Below are positions 46,520 to 56,664 of a DNA stretch of 64,000 nucleotides, piece by piece. The stretch is taken from positions 2,294,001 to 2,358,000 of the forward strand of contig JAGYXB010000665.1 in the NCBI GenBank assembly GCA_022495005.1, given 5' to 3'. The notes beneath the pieces are model-generated. The model ran no database searches. It saw nothing but the letters and a program-made list of their open reading frames with translations, and was not told where the DNA came from. The stretch's first letter is position 1, and each line of letters begins with the position of its first letter. A program made the position numbers and the translations under genes. The DNA is from Rhyacophila brunnea (taxonomy: Eukaryota; Arthropoda; Insecta; Trichoptera; Rhyacophilidae).

Positions 46520-47585
46520 CCAGACTAATCAGGTTCTAATCACTTGATTAATTCAATTCATTAACAAGGATTGTATGAAAATATCCCAATTGACCCGTTC
46601 AAATCCATTCAAATAAGCTATATCATCTGTGTACACAGTGCGAGATAAACAATACACTCAATTAATCTAAATGATCATTCCAACCACTCACAACCTACAT
46701 TCAACATAACAAATTTAGTAATACTTGTGGGGATACTTGGCTCCAGAGTCGCAGATAACGGCATCCCTTTAGAAACACCTTGAAACTGTCCATGAAACAC
46801 CAATGTATTGCGCACAGTGATTGAGAATGCCTGTTCATATGTAATACTTGGCTGTCCAAAGTGTATGCGAGAGTTGAAACTCACCAGACCTTATAAACAA
46901 AATCCCAAAAACACAAAACAAAAATAAACCCCGACTCTCTAAAAATTGACTGTCATTTTTTTCATCGTACCGTGAATAGATCGATGACAAAAAAAATATT
47001 ATTGACTTCGTGAATGGCGGTTAAAGATATCTATTTATCTATTTGATGCGCTCTTTTTACCCTCGCCTTTTCATTCTTGCCTGAAAAGAATCCGTGCCTT
47101 TAACAACGTGCTGGATATTATTTTCATGTGGGTACGGGGGCACGCTGATCTCCAGCCACTATTCAAATGTAAATATTTTTTCATATATTGTATACATACA
47201 TTAACCCCTCGACTCATTCATACAAGATACATAAACTAACTTTAGTAAGCCGGTACCTAAATATTGGGGATTACGATACTTATTTTCGTCATATTGATAA
47301 ACAGCTCTCTTAACCATGTTGCGTACATGAAAATGATTATATTTATTTTTAAAATATTCAATCGAAATATATAAGTACGTACCTCTTTATATTTAATTAA
47401 GGTCCTTGGGTTCGTATTATCAGGTTATAATATTTTATTTATTTATTTTTTACATACCGTGAACATTACAAATTAAACATTTAATACGTTCACAACATGA
47501 CATCTCAAAACAAAGAAACAGTGAAAAGAAGAAATAAATATATATGCAATATCACAAAAACAAGGTACAAAAAAAAATATTGAAT
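46520..47585. other. Intergenic DNA; one unrecognised small frame
   Basis: A 69-codon minus frame (46675-46884) has more even codon use than its neighbours (FGQPSITYEQAFSITVRNT, MLNVGCEWLE) but no motif that I recognise. It could be an exon fragment, a decayed element or chance. The remainder is AT-rich. Confidence 0.35.
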
Positions 47586-47589
47586 ATAA

Positions 47590-47765
47590 AAAATATAAAT
47601 TATAAAGCAGGAAGCACATCGAATGAGCTAAGTGGACCCTATTTTAAGAATTTATAAAACAACGTCCACCTATACTTATCCTCACGTAGATGGAATATGT
47701 CAACATCCGAAGCGATTTGGTTGAACAGAGTTATTGCCCTCCCAATTGGCGTCACCGATGGCAGG
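47590..47765 (+). repeat. Dispersed repeat B, best copy
   Basis: AAGCACATCGAATGAGCTAA, GTGGACCCTATTTTAAGAAT, AACAACGTCCACCTATACTT, CATCCGAAGCGATTTGG and TTGCCCTCCCAATTGGCGTC form the fullest version in the window. Copies at 42175, 63070 and 7985 share the same order. The upstream A-rich stretch (47450-47600) is also partly shared with 62930-63070, so the family is longer than listed. No frame longer than noise is present. Confidence 0.82.
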
Positions 47766-47769
47766 TTAG

Positions 47770-48410
47770 TTCTGCTCCTCGGGAGATCAAACAACTGATG
47801 CTCCCGATATCTAAATTAGTTATCAGGGACACACAAGTCAAATACTACCAAGAATTGCAGAGTTCTCATTTACACCACGTATAAATCGAAAAAAATACGT
47901 GGCCAAATATTGATATCTTCTGGCACTGAAACTACAGTAGTAAGTACAGTTTATATGAAATATATCATTTAAACTCGGTCAAGCTTATTCAAATGTAAAT
48001 GGCAAAAAATCTTAATTTTTCCAAATATCAAAAAAGTACGGATGAATCAATAGGAAATATTATTATTTTCCGTGATTCTTTCTTACAATATCTCTAAAAT
48101 GAATATTAAGCCTTGTACAAGTCGTGGTGCAAGAACTGTTTTGCCAAATTTGAAAACAGATCCGTGTGTCAGTCGTGTATTTTCTAAAGTTACGTAATTA
48201 AAATTAAGTAAAAAAAATAAAAAATAGAAATAAGTACAGAAGAATAAGTACTACACACGCATAATGTTTTAAAAAAATATTATTTTTACTACCTAGATCT
48301 ACATTTAACAGTGTATGGACAATACACGTTTTTGTTGAGAGAGGAAAAAACGAACCCAACGAATTTAATGTTTAAAAAGGACCCCCCCCCCTAGAAACTC
48401 GGTCATTAGT
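47770..48410. other. AT-rich intergenic DNA
   Basis: Nothing recognised apart from a C tract at 48382-48391. Confidence 0.5.
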
Positions 48411-48415
48411 CGCCA

Positions 48416-48490
48416 CGGAAGAGATGGGCGTACAACGTTAAGAAGGATGCAGAGAGGCTGAGTGTGACCGATTGGCGTCAGCGAGAGCTC
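48416..48490 (+). pseudogene. LINE C-terminal tail, short remnant
   Basis: The 25 codons RKRWAYNVKKDAERLSVTDW followed by RQREL match the (R/K).RW...VK.D...L.V.DW..RA pattern of LINE C-terminal tails. Flanking codons do not extend the similarity. Family not assigned. Confidence 0.65.
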
Positions 48491-48494
48491 ATAT

Positions 48495-49510
48495 TATGAT
48501 ATTAATGGTAAAAGATGATACGTGTATATATTTCTGAAGTTTTTGTGATATTTTTGTGACATACACAGAAAAATAGATACATGTGGAACGTAGAAATTGA
48601 CTGAGGGAAGTGGCGCAACCTTGCTCAGTGAACCGATACTGTAGCATGAAAGTGGTAGTAAGTAAGAAAGCGTATGATTGGATTTGGTAATAAATGGTTC
48701 AAAAGCGTGTTCGCCGTAGCTTTCAATCTATTGCATATCAAATATAATTAAGCGTTTCTTATGTTATATACTTAAATCCCGGGATATGTCAAATTCTATT
48801 TTATTTCCAATTAGGTACTGAAATTTTTATTACATTAACATTTTTACCAGCACATATTTATTTCCGGAAATCTAGATGATTATTTATTATTGATTAAAAG
48901 TATGTTAAAAAGTATTTAAAGTAAGTACAATACTGGGATTGTCCACCCTCATATTGATAAAGGGTTCCTGTTTTTATATTGAGAATTATTTAGGGAACGA
49001 TACTCGGTAACGAATTGGAGTATAGTAAGAATCTTAAAATAAATGTGCTTTTTATAATCGAAATACAAAAGGTTTTAACCATAGTAGACCTAACGTTCTA
49101 TCTGTTCATTCCGCTCAGTGAACTATAATGCCATTATCCACTTTTATTGGCCCGCTGGGGGGTGATATTGCGTTCCGACGAGCTAAAGGTGACCACCATA
49201 GAGTGACAAAATTTATTACCTATATACAGTACATGTTTATTTATTTTACTACTGGGGAATCTAATAAAAAATACTAAAATTCTACAGGGATACTTGAAAA
49301 CTAAACATTGAAATGAATAAATAATACGTCAATTATGAATCAGCCACCAAGTAAACGATGAATATATTATTGATACAATAAAATACATTGCATTTTATTA
49401 ATAATTACTTTGTTAATTTGCACTAGTAATAAACAATTGTACTGTAAATAATTTATTGCTTAAAATATTGATTTCATAATGGTTCATTGCATGAAATACT
49501 ATGTGTGTGT
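48495..49510. other. AT-rich intergenic DNA, nothing assigned
   Basis: No gene or intact element seen. A GC-richer phrase at 49140-49195 (GGCCCGCTGGGGGGTGATAT) is unassigned. Confidence 0.45.
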
Positions 49511-49519
49511 AGCATTAAA

Positions 49520-49698
49520 AGCTGCGATATGAAAAGTAAAGCTCTCGCGGTCAGCGATCCTCTAACGGCTTGTGTAGACTCAGTAGAGCTTAATGCTCGC
49601 TTTGACGGCTCTCCATAAGCAGTTTTTAAGACCGACAACTTTTATATCAATTTTATAGGTCGCTTAAAGCGATACTGTCGCATACATATATCGCAGCT
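49520..49698. mobile_element. Short MITE-like element with GCTGCGATAT ends
   Basis: GCTGCGATAT at 49521 faces ATATCGCAGC ending at 49697, with TAA at 49516-49518 and 49698-49700. Two extra A residues at the left leave the exact boundary open. The interior is GC-richer (CTCGCGGTCAGCGATCC). There is no coding capacity. Confidence 0.55.
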
Positions 49699-49704
49699 AA
49701 CTAG

Positions 49705-50090
49705 GGATTTTATTTTTTCGCCTTATACTTTACTCCTAATATAGTAGGTAATATAGGTTTATTATATCTGCGGCATTCGCGTAAAACTACCCATCAACTG
49801 CACAGGGGAGTACGTTTTGAAAATAAGCAACATTAAAGTGTTCGTGTTAGATGCAAGTACAATTATTATGTTTTGATTAGTAAATTGGAATGAATAAAAC
49901 AACATTATAATTATTAATGTTCAAAACATTTTTTTTATAGTTTAATACTTTCAAATTTTAATCCAAAGGGAGAGCGAAAAAAAATATCAAATCGTAACTA
50001 GTAAAAAAAATGGATTCTACAAAGACCGATATTTAATTTAGAAATTTTTTCCACCTCATTCACAAGATAATATTTTAACCAGCTTTAGAG
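49705..50090. other. AT-rich intergenic DNA
   Basis: Nothing recognised. Confidence 0.5.
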
Positions 50091-50094
50091 TTAA

Positions 50095-50285
50095 ACTTGA
50101 AATTTATACTTACATAAGACTAGAAATGCCAAAAAAATATAATTTTGAAAAACCTCAGAAACATAGATACATATTAGGAAAAACTCTAGAAAAAGGTTAG
50201 ACCGTGTGGGACAAGAACTCACGTCTTTCACTTTTCGGATGAGTGCTTTCGCATGTATGAGAGTTTTGCAATATGTCATATTTAA
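50095..50285 (-). mobile_element. tRNA-derived SINE, antisense copy
   Basis: On the minus strand GCGAAAGCACTCATCCGAAA, then GTGAAAGACGTGAGTTCTTG and TCCCACACGG, has the order of a tRNA anticodon arm and T-arm with a degenerate B box (GAGTTCTTGTCCC). A body of about 120 bp follows. It is not one of families A or D. Confidence 0.55.
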
Positions 50286-50477
50286 ATAGTTTAATTTTGT
50301 GACTGACTGACTGACTGAAAACTGACAATTTTAATATAGATATACCAGCTTCGTTTACTCGACCAAACATTTGCAACTGACAACAAGAAGAAGAGAAGAA
50401 GAAGAATCTTGTGTAAATTTTGCCCACCTCCTAAGAAGTTTTCTTCAATCTTCTTTTACTATAAATAGTTATTGATA

Positions 50478-50610
50478 GTTAGTTCAACCTATTAGATCCA
50501 TGCTCTGGAAGTAAACACGCATGGAAAAAATGCTACGTGAATAAGTGCCAATAGATTTAAAGGCGCGTGGTATGTCCATTACTACACCACGGACTTATTA
50601 TTTATATTCT
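50478..50610 (-). mobile_element. SINE family A, antisense copy
   Basis: GTTCAACCTATTAGATCCAT and, to the right, a complement of the tRNA-like head (GGCGCGTGGTATGTCC, ACACCACGGAC) match the inverted order of 46044-46190. The 3' body is truncated at the left. Confidence 0.7.
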
Positions 50611-50614
50611 TCCG

Positions 50615-51400
50615 CATTGTTACCCTCATGATTATCACTTTTGATATACTGCAGAGATGCTGGATCAGATTTCTCCATCTCTTCATTTTTATAATTCAAG
50701 TGAATCTTATGGGTTTTACAGTATAATATTTCTCTCTGTCACTCCACCTCATCGGCATTCACCATCTACCCTTTAGCATACTGTAGGTACACACAATAAT
50801 TATCATTTTTAAGGATATTGGGCGTCGGCGACCAGTGTGTCCTAATCATAAAACGACGCAGAAATGCGGCGGATAATCTCACATGTGCTCAGGTCAACTT
50901 ACTGCAGTTGCATTATGTTTTAACTTTTATAAAAATGTTTAATTTAATAAGGTTTATTTAACTATATTTTTTCCCTTTTTTTGTAGTTATACAAGTACAG
51001 ATAATTGAATCAGATGAATGAAAAACGCAAATGTGTTTTCCTTTGTAAAAAAAATCATTGTGCATATTGGTCAATGATAAAATATATAGAAGGTCGGCCG
51101 GCGGTGGCCACAGTTTATGACATGTCATGGGAGAATCGCGGTCGCTGTTTCGAGTATGGAAGAATAGCGGTCGCTGTTCGATTTTATGGAAAATGGGAAA
51201 AGCGGTTCGTGAAGTGGCAACCCAAAGCGAATAAAAGCCGTGCATAGTGAAGTGGTCCTTTGTATGCGCGGGAAAAAAGTATTTTGAAAAAAGAATAATA
51301 ATCGCCACCCTAAAATGGGTTATCATTATTGACAACTATTTTATTAAATTAAACCTTAACTCATGAGAATACAAATTTAATACTTACCTACTCACTTAAC
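50615..51400. other. Intergenic DNA with a GC-richer patch (51090-51250)
   Basis: No gene recognised. The patch has an imperfect internal duplication: GAATCGCGGTCGCTGTT and GAATAGCGGTCGCTGTT, about 35 bp apart. The long minus frame 50958-51335 shadows the plus frame 51005-51247; neither has a motif. Confidence 0.42.
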
Positions 51401-51404
51401 CCTG

Positions 51405-51880
51405 TCGCGCTCCAGCATAGGATTGTTTCCCTCGGCTCATCAAACGTTTTGTGTATCTTGCCATCTGTGACTTGCAGCGCGTATATCGCTTTATAGCATC
51501 GCTGCAAGATTAGGGAACGTTGCTATGGAATCCGTGCAGCTGTGCGACGAGGATACAGACTACAGAGTGTCGCACTCTCAGGCCGTATCCGGAATACAGT
51601 CGTGCCCAACCCACGTGAAGTGCCTTTTCGTGATCATATCCGCCGTAAAGACTGACATGTCGGCTCACAAATTCAAGTGTTTGTAACGCGGTCGTACCAG
51701 TGTATCTCTAAGATTCAGCGGAGACACCGGTTCTTAAAGCTCAACAATCGAGTGTCTTAGTCAGTTGCCATGTCTCATATCTGGGCACAGTTAGCACACA
51801 CGCGTTGAACAAACGGCATTTGGTATCACAGAATATTTACCGCCTATTCAACACTTAAATTCTAACGGTGCTGCACCTTA
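51405..51880 (-). pseudogene. Antisense LINE tail, remnant
   Basis: The minus strand holds KRHFTWVGHDCIPDTA, then VRHSVVCILVAQ in another frame, and ends PMLERDRVK with a stop. These correspond in order to the pieces of the 32506-33310 remnant, including the CACACACGCGTTGAACAAAC phrase at 51795. TWVGH..(R)IP is the usual W.GH..RMP of LINE tails. Several stops and frameshifts occur. It lies back-to-back with another LINE tail on the plus strand. Confidence 0.65.
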
Positions 51881-51884
51881 CGAA

Positions 51885-52290
51885 GGCTCAGAACAACCAT
51901 ATACTGAGCTTCGAAAACAGATTTTTGCGACGGATACTGGGTGTGCGAGGAGCAACGAGGGGATAAAAGAACGCACCAAGCAGCCTCATCACGCTGAGAG
52001 TGAAGAGGCAACGTTGGACCTGGCTCGGCCACGTGCTTCGGATGCCAGAAGAGAACCTCAACCTGGCTTTCCTGTTCTTCAAGCTTACTGGATTCCGGCG
52101 TCTTGGAAGGCCGCTAAATACTATCTATATAGTGTATACGGCGGAGCTACTGGATGCTGGTTTGACCTGGAACGAAGCAAGAAGACTGGCGAGCGACAGG
52201 TATTCTTGGAGGCGCCGCGTGCTGTCCCATATGCTCCAATTAAGGGGCGGATATGGCCGAAGAAGAAAAGAAAAAGAAGAAGAAGAATAT
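51885..52290 (+). pseudogene. LINE reverse transcriptase C-terminal tail
   Basis: An upstream segment reads ENRFLRRILGVRGATRG before a stop at 51963; from 52000 a long frame gives MKRQRWTWLGHVLRMPEENL, then GRPLNTIYIVYTAELLDAGL, TWNEARRLASDRYSWRRRVL. FLRRILG, W.W.GHVLRMP and L.W.EA..LA.DR..WR form the conserved tail after the reverse transcriptase of a widespread LINE group. It is the longest such remnant here, yet lacks the polymerase core and endonuclease. It ends in an A/G-rich run (52255-52290), plausibly the old 3' tail. Confidence 0.85.
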
Positions 52291-52294
52291 TAAC

Positions 52295-52510
52295 ATTTAA
52301 ATCAAATAAAATAATACACTATATTGAATAATGTAATATTATTTATTGATTATACTTACATATTTTTTAGAAACATACTTATATTTCGTTTTGTACCGAC
52401 TGTGAATCCATAATCATAACCATCGCATTCTGGGCGAAATGCTATCGCTGTACACATTAATCACAATGAATTTTCACAACAATATGAAACTTAATGTTAT
52501 TTCAAATTCC
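52295..52510. other. Short intergenic gap
   Basis: AT-rich; nothing recognised. Confidence 0.5.
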
Positions 52511-52513
52511 GTT

Positions 52514-52676
52514 AATAATGGCGACCATCTTTTGTGATGTTTAATAAAAGTATTACCCATAGGTTTTAACATGATTCCAAGACAGCATGGCGTCAAGATC
52601 TATCCAAATCTTTGGTTAAACATGCACTTGCTTATATATATATTTTTTAAATTAAACTAAGATGGTCGCCAATATT
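52514..52676. mobile_element. MITE-like inverted repeat, about 18-bp ends
   Basis: AATAATGGCGACCATCTT at the left faces AAGATGGTCGCCAATATT at the right. The interior is AT-rich with one GACAGCATGGCGTCAAGATC phrase. No clear TSD could be fixed. Confidence 0.55.
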
Positions 52677-52679
52677 ATG

Positions 52680-54350
52680 GTCATCGAGTGATAATACAAT
52701 AGATAAGGAAGTTCATTAATATTCATGTTGCTTGATAGTTTTACTTTTTACTGTTTTGTTATTACAAATAAGTTTAATCAATATTGATTTAACGATCAAT
52801 CGGACGTTCGATAGCTTTTTTATAATATAAGGATCGTGCTTGGTGAGTCGTCAAAGTGCCTTTTTCTCCACGTCAACGAATAACATTGTACATTTCGTTA
52901 TGGCTGTAGTACATGTGGTGAATCGGCACGACACGGTGGTCTATCTATATCAGGGGTGTAGAACTAGGTATATCTTATTCTTAAATCTTTAGACGCTTTT
53001 TACGATGATTGATCTACAATACGTCGTAGAGATATGCACGTTTTTAAAATGTAATTTTATTTAAATTATAAACGATTTAAGTGTTGTACTATTCCATTTT
53101 TGTCTAGATTTTATTTTTTATGGTGTCTCAAGAGAATTGTGAAGTTCGTTTTATTAATGAATTAGCTTGAATATTTGTTAACTACTATAAAATAGTTAGT
53201 ATTTGTTTGGCAGCATTGTTTGTATACAAACAAAAAATGACGCTCTGATGTTGATATCTTGTTGTTGTCAATTTTTACGTACTACTGTCATTTGTTATTT
53301 TAGATGATTGTTCATCTAAACTAAACCTAAATAATGAAAACACTTATATCATGTTTTGAATCACAAACCACGGGCGTGAATATTAGTACAAATCAAATTA
53401 ATCTCCAATATGAATTCCTAGCATGTAATTTAATGGTAAGCTTTACCATTTTTCCCTACCTTCATTTTCATTTACTATATGTATAAAAATATTAATTTGT
53501 ATGCATATAAAAAAGTTTTTCTTAATATTTTTTGTTGTTAGGAGCACATTTTATAACCGGTGATAAGTATGGAAAATTTAATAAATCGCTGGCACTAAAT
53601 AAACTTATTGATCAAAGAAAATACAAGCCCACACAATATAGCATTTTAAACGTTTTCTTGTTTGTATAAATATCTTAAAATTAAAATCGTAAAACAAAAT
53701 AATACCTATGTAAAGTTGGCTGCCGAGGGGCTGCCGTTTAGCGGGTCTTTAAATATAATTGCAAAGATTAAAATTAAAATGACACTCCTGTATAAGATGG
53801 CAATTCGCAGTACTCGTATGAAGTATTTTATTAAGCATTTCACATTTTTCAACCTTAGGGTGTCCATACGCAAACAGAATGTTTCACAGCTGTCGTCACT
53901 TAATAATATTATTATAACATTTATTCATTTACATGTTTACAAGTCTAATATTTATTATTATTGTATTGTGTAGTGTAGATGATGCAAGTGTTCTTCAGTA
54001 AACTAACTATATATTATTCACACATTTATAACAACGCCTGGAAACAGATTGATTATAATATTCTATGAACAATATGTGTTAACATTCAGAATTTTGCATT
54101 GACATACGTACCAAAGTGGATACACAACTATGAAGTTTTTATATTCCCCTTTCTCGTAGCAATTATCGCTTATCAAGTCTAACGTAGATTTTGGTACTTA
54201 TGCGTACTTGATAAAAAATTATATTATAATGTCTTAAAAATATATAATCTTCACGTGCTCTGTAATACAACTATACAAAAATACTACCAATTTTAAATCG
54301 TTATAAAATGTCATCGGTTCCATATTAATAATTTGGATTCAAAACGTCTT
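52680..54350. other. AT-rich intergenic DNA with a family F fragment
   Basis: No gene recognised. GTTGTACTATTCCATTTTTG at 53091 is a short end of fold-back family F. The 103-codon frame at 53662-53973 is AT-driven. Confidence 0.45.
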
Positions 54351-54359
54351 ACTGTAAAC

Positions 54360-54724
54360 GGGTCTAGGACGATTTGGCGCCGGGACAACTGGACGCCACG
54401 CAATTCGAAAATAAATAGATGTTAGGTACTTATAGGTACTTTAAAAAATATATTTAATATTATTATTTATATTTAAATTATTATATTATTATTTAATAGT
54501 GCATATGTTTAAGTTCCAACGAAAAAAAGAGTTTTTTTATTTTTATATAAAGCTTTCATGATAATTCTCAATCCGCAATAAAAAAAATATTAAGTTAAGA
54601 GTAAAATGAATTAAACCTACTAAGTAGTAGATAGAAACTGATTAAAATTCCTCGTCTACGTTCTGTTTACGTGTCTATGACTGTGCAGCGTCCAATTGTC
54701 CTGGCGTCCAGTTGTCCTATTCCC
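54360..54724. mobile_element. DNA transposon, 8-bp TSD CTGTAAAC, GGG termini
   Basis: Exact duplications CTGTAAAC at 54352-54359 and 54725-54732 flank GGGTCTAGGACGATTTGG and, inverted, GGGAATAGGACAACTGG. Inside both ends the motif GGACAAYTGGACGC recurs (left 54383, right 54689 and 54706 inverted). The 365-bp element has no coding capacity. An 8-bp TSD fits hAT, P or Merlin; G-initial ends argue against typical hAT (YA termini). Confidence 0.85.
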
Positions 54725-54734
54725 CTGTAAACTA

Positions 54735-55750
54735 AGCTAGAGGGCAAAATAGTTTAATAATAATAAAGTTAATAGTGGGCATATTGGTTTGTTTATTCAT
54801 AATTCCATGCTTTATCAGAATCAGATCGAGTGTATGAAGATTACATTAAAAAGTTTTCCCTCAACTGGGCCGATGCAATCCGACTAAATCGGGCGACACC
54901 GCGTACTTCCATAATGTTATACAACCGCCACCTCCGGCGATTTTATGTCCGCCCGTAATAATAATGGCCGTTCACTCTTCGGCGCATTTATGGCGCGCTT
55001 TTGCTATTCTCTTCTATTCAAACTTTTTTTTTGAAACAGGGATAAACACATGAGATAAATCGTATTTTCGCCAAGGGTCAATTTTTAACATCGCGTCGGT
55101 GCCTTTATTTTGTAGCTATTTTTAACGCTGACTGATTTATATTACTCTACCCTTGTGTTTACTCTTTCCATTTATTACCCTCTAATTTTATTTGTAATGA
55201 ATTCATTATTTTTATGTTGTGCTAGTGTAATTACCGCCGTTAAATTTATGTTACACTTGCACACCATTTGTTTTAGCTTTTATTTGTTTCAGTTTAGAAA
55301 TATCGGCGTATATTTTACTTCAATCGTGAGCTATCAGGCGATCACTAGAGCAATCGTCACGTAAATCGCGAAAATACTGCATGCACATATTCCATAAAAC
55401 ACTTGTAGGTAATGAATAAAAAACATTAAGTATATTATATTTCAATATACTAATCACAAAAATCCATGTATTTTTTCAACATTCGATTATACTTTATACT
55501 GTCAAACTACTGAATAGTTTTTAGGTAGACACATTATGTACCTATATCGAATAAAGTAACTACAATACTTAATTAATGTACTGATTTACCGAAATCTAAG
55601 TGTATATAATATATTTTATTTTAACATCACTTCGTTTGTCTTTATAAAAATACACTTCTCATGTGCTGAGCTCCGTAGAAATAAAAAAATAGGGGTGGGT
55701 AAAACTCAATACTAGGGAATTATTTAAAGTTTAACCTGACACTCTGAATT
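54735..55750. other. Intergenic DNA with a GC-richer island (54850-55030)
   Basis: No gene recognised. The island contains ACAACCGCCACCTCCGGCGA and TTCGGCGCATTTATGGCGCG, with no long frame. It is a candidate conserved non-coding element. The rest is AT-rich. Confidence 0.42.
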
Positions 55751-55758
55751 GTCTAAAC

Positions 55759-56653
55759 CATGGTTTCCCAAACTATGGGTCGCGACCCACCAGTGGGTCG
55801 CGAGCGAATATTGAGTGGGCCCTCGCCATTGTATACATGAATTTAAAAAAATAGAAAGTGATAAATTTGATATTTCATTCATTTATTTATAATTCTTAAA
55901 AATTGAAATAAACTTAAGTTACGGAAAATATTGTGATAAAATAATAATAATTTGAATTGCCAATGCATTACAGATGGCTTGATTCGTTGCGTTGGATTTG
56001 TAACCCATTTCAAGACGACTTACCAACTAGTATGTCAACAAAAGCAAGTGAAGACCTCATTAATTTATTAGAAGATACGTCACTGAATAATAGTTTCAAT
56101 CGTAAACAGTTAACGAAATTCTGGCTCTCAGTTGCTGGTAATCATCCTTGCCTGTTCGATGAAGCTATGAAAATCTTCCTCCTCTTTACTAGCTCATATC
56201 TATGTGAGGTCGGATTTTCGGCTATGGTTAACATTAAAACTAAATACCGAAATAAATTGGATATATCAAACTCACTGCGATTAAAAGTAACTACAGTTGA
56301 AGTTGATGCTAAAACTGTAATGAAGAAAAATAAGAAACAAATACATCCTTCCCATTGAAATAACTTTGTAAAAAAACCTTGCAGGTGTAGGTATTTAAGT
56401 AATATTTTTTTATTTAAGTTGTGTTTCTTATTTCAACAGTCTTTCATTCATATTGGTAACACTTATAAATTTTTTTTTTTATTTCAATTAGAACAAATAA
56501 GACAGCATTAAGTAGTTCCACGACTCGCCACTAGGGTATCTGAGCATTACCAATATGTATACCCTCTTTTCTCTAAGACAGCTAAGAGGTGGGTCCCAAG
56601 ATTGGAAATTTTTGTTAGATGGGTCGGGGCCCAGTCAACTTTGGGAACCACTG
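55759..56653 (+). mobile_element. hAT element, 8-bp TSD GTCTAAAC
   Basis: Exact duplications GTCTAAAC at 55751-55758 and 56654-56661 flank CATGGTTTCCCAAACTATGG and, at the right, AACTTTGGGAACCACTG. These are the widespread CAGTGGTTCCCAAA hAT ends, the left one with CAT for CAG. Sub-terminal GGGTCGCGACCCACC (left) and GGTGGGTCCC, GGGTCGGGGCCC (right) continue the inverted repeat. At 895 bp it is deleted internally but keeps the largest transposase fragment in the window. Confidence 0.95.
55957..56358 (+). pseudogene. hAT transposase C-terminal region (ZBED5/SCAND3-like)
   Basis: An open 133-codon frame reads LRWICNPFQDDLP (residues 10-22), then LTKFWLSVAGNHPCLFDEAM (52-71), IFLLFTSSYLCEVGFSAMVN (73-92) and IKTKYRNKLDISNSLRLKV (93-111), ending KKNKKQIHPSH. 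These match, in order, the L.WI.NPF, L..FW.....YP.L...A, F.(T/S)(T/S)YLCE.GFSA, IK.KYRNRLD...DLRL and K..Q.HPSH blocks of ZBED5-like hAT transposases. The frame is uninterrupted, yet only about the last fifth of a full transposase remains: the BED finger and catalytic core are absent. It may have been read as a truncated domain, but I see no promoter. Confidence 0.9.
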
Positions 56654-56664
56654 GTCTAAACACT

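Noticed and set aside
50958..51335. 125-codon minus-strand frame
   Set aside because: Overlaps an equally plausible plus-strand frame; both follow from a local GC-richer patch with few stops.
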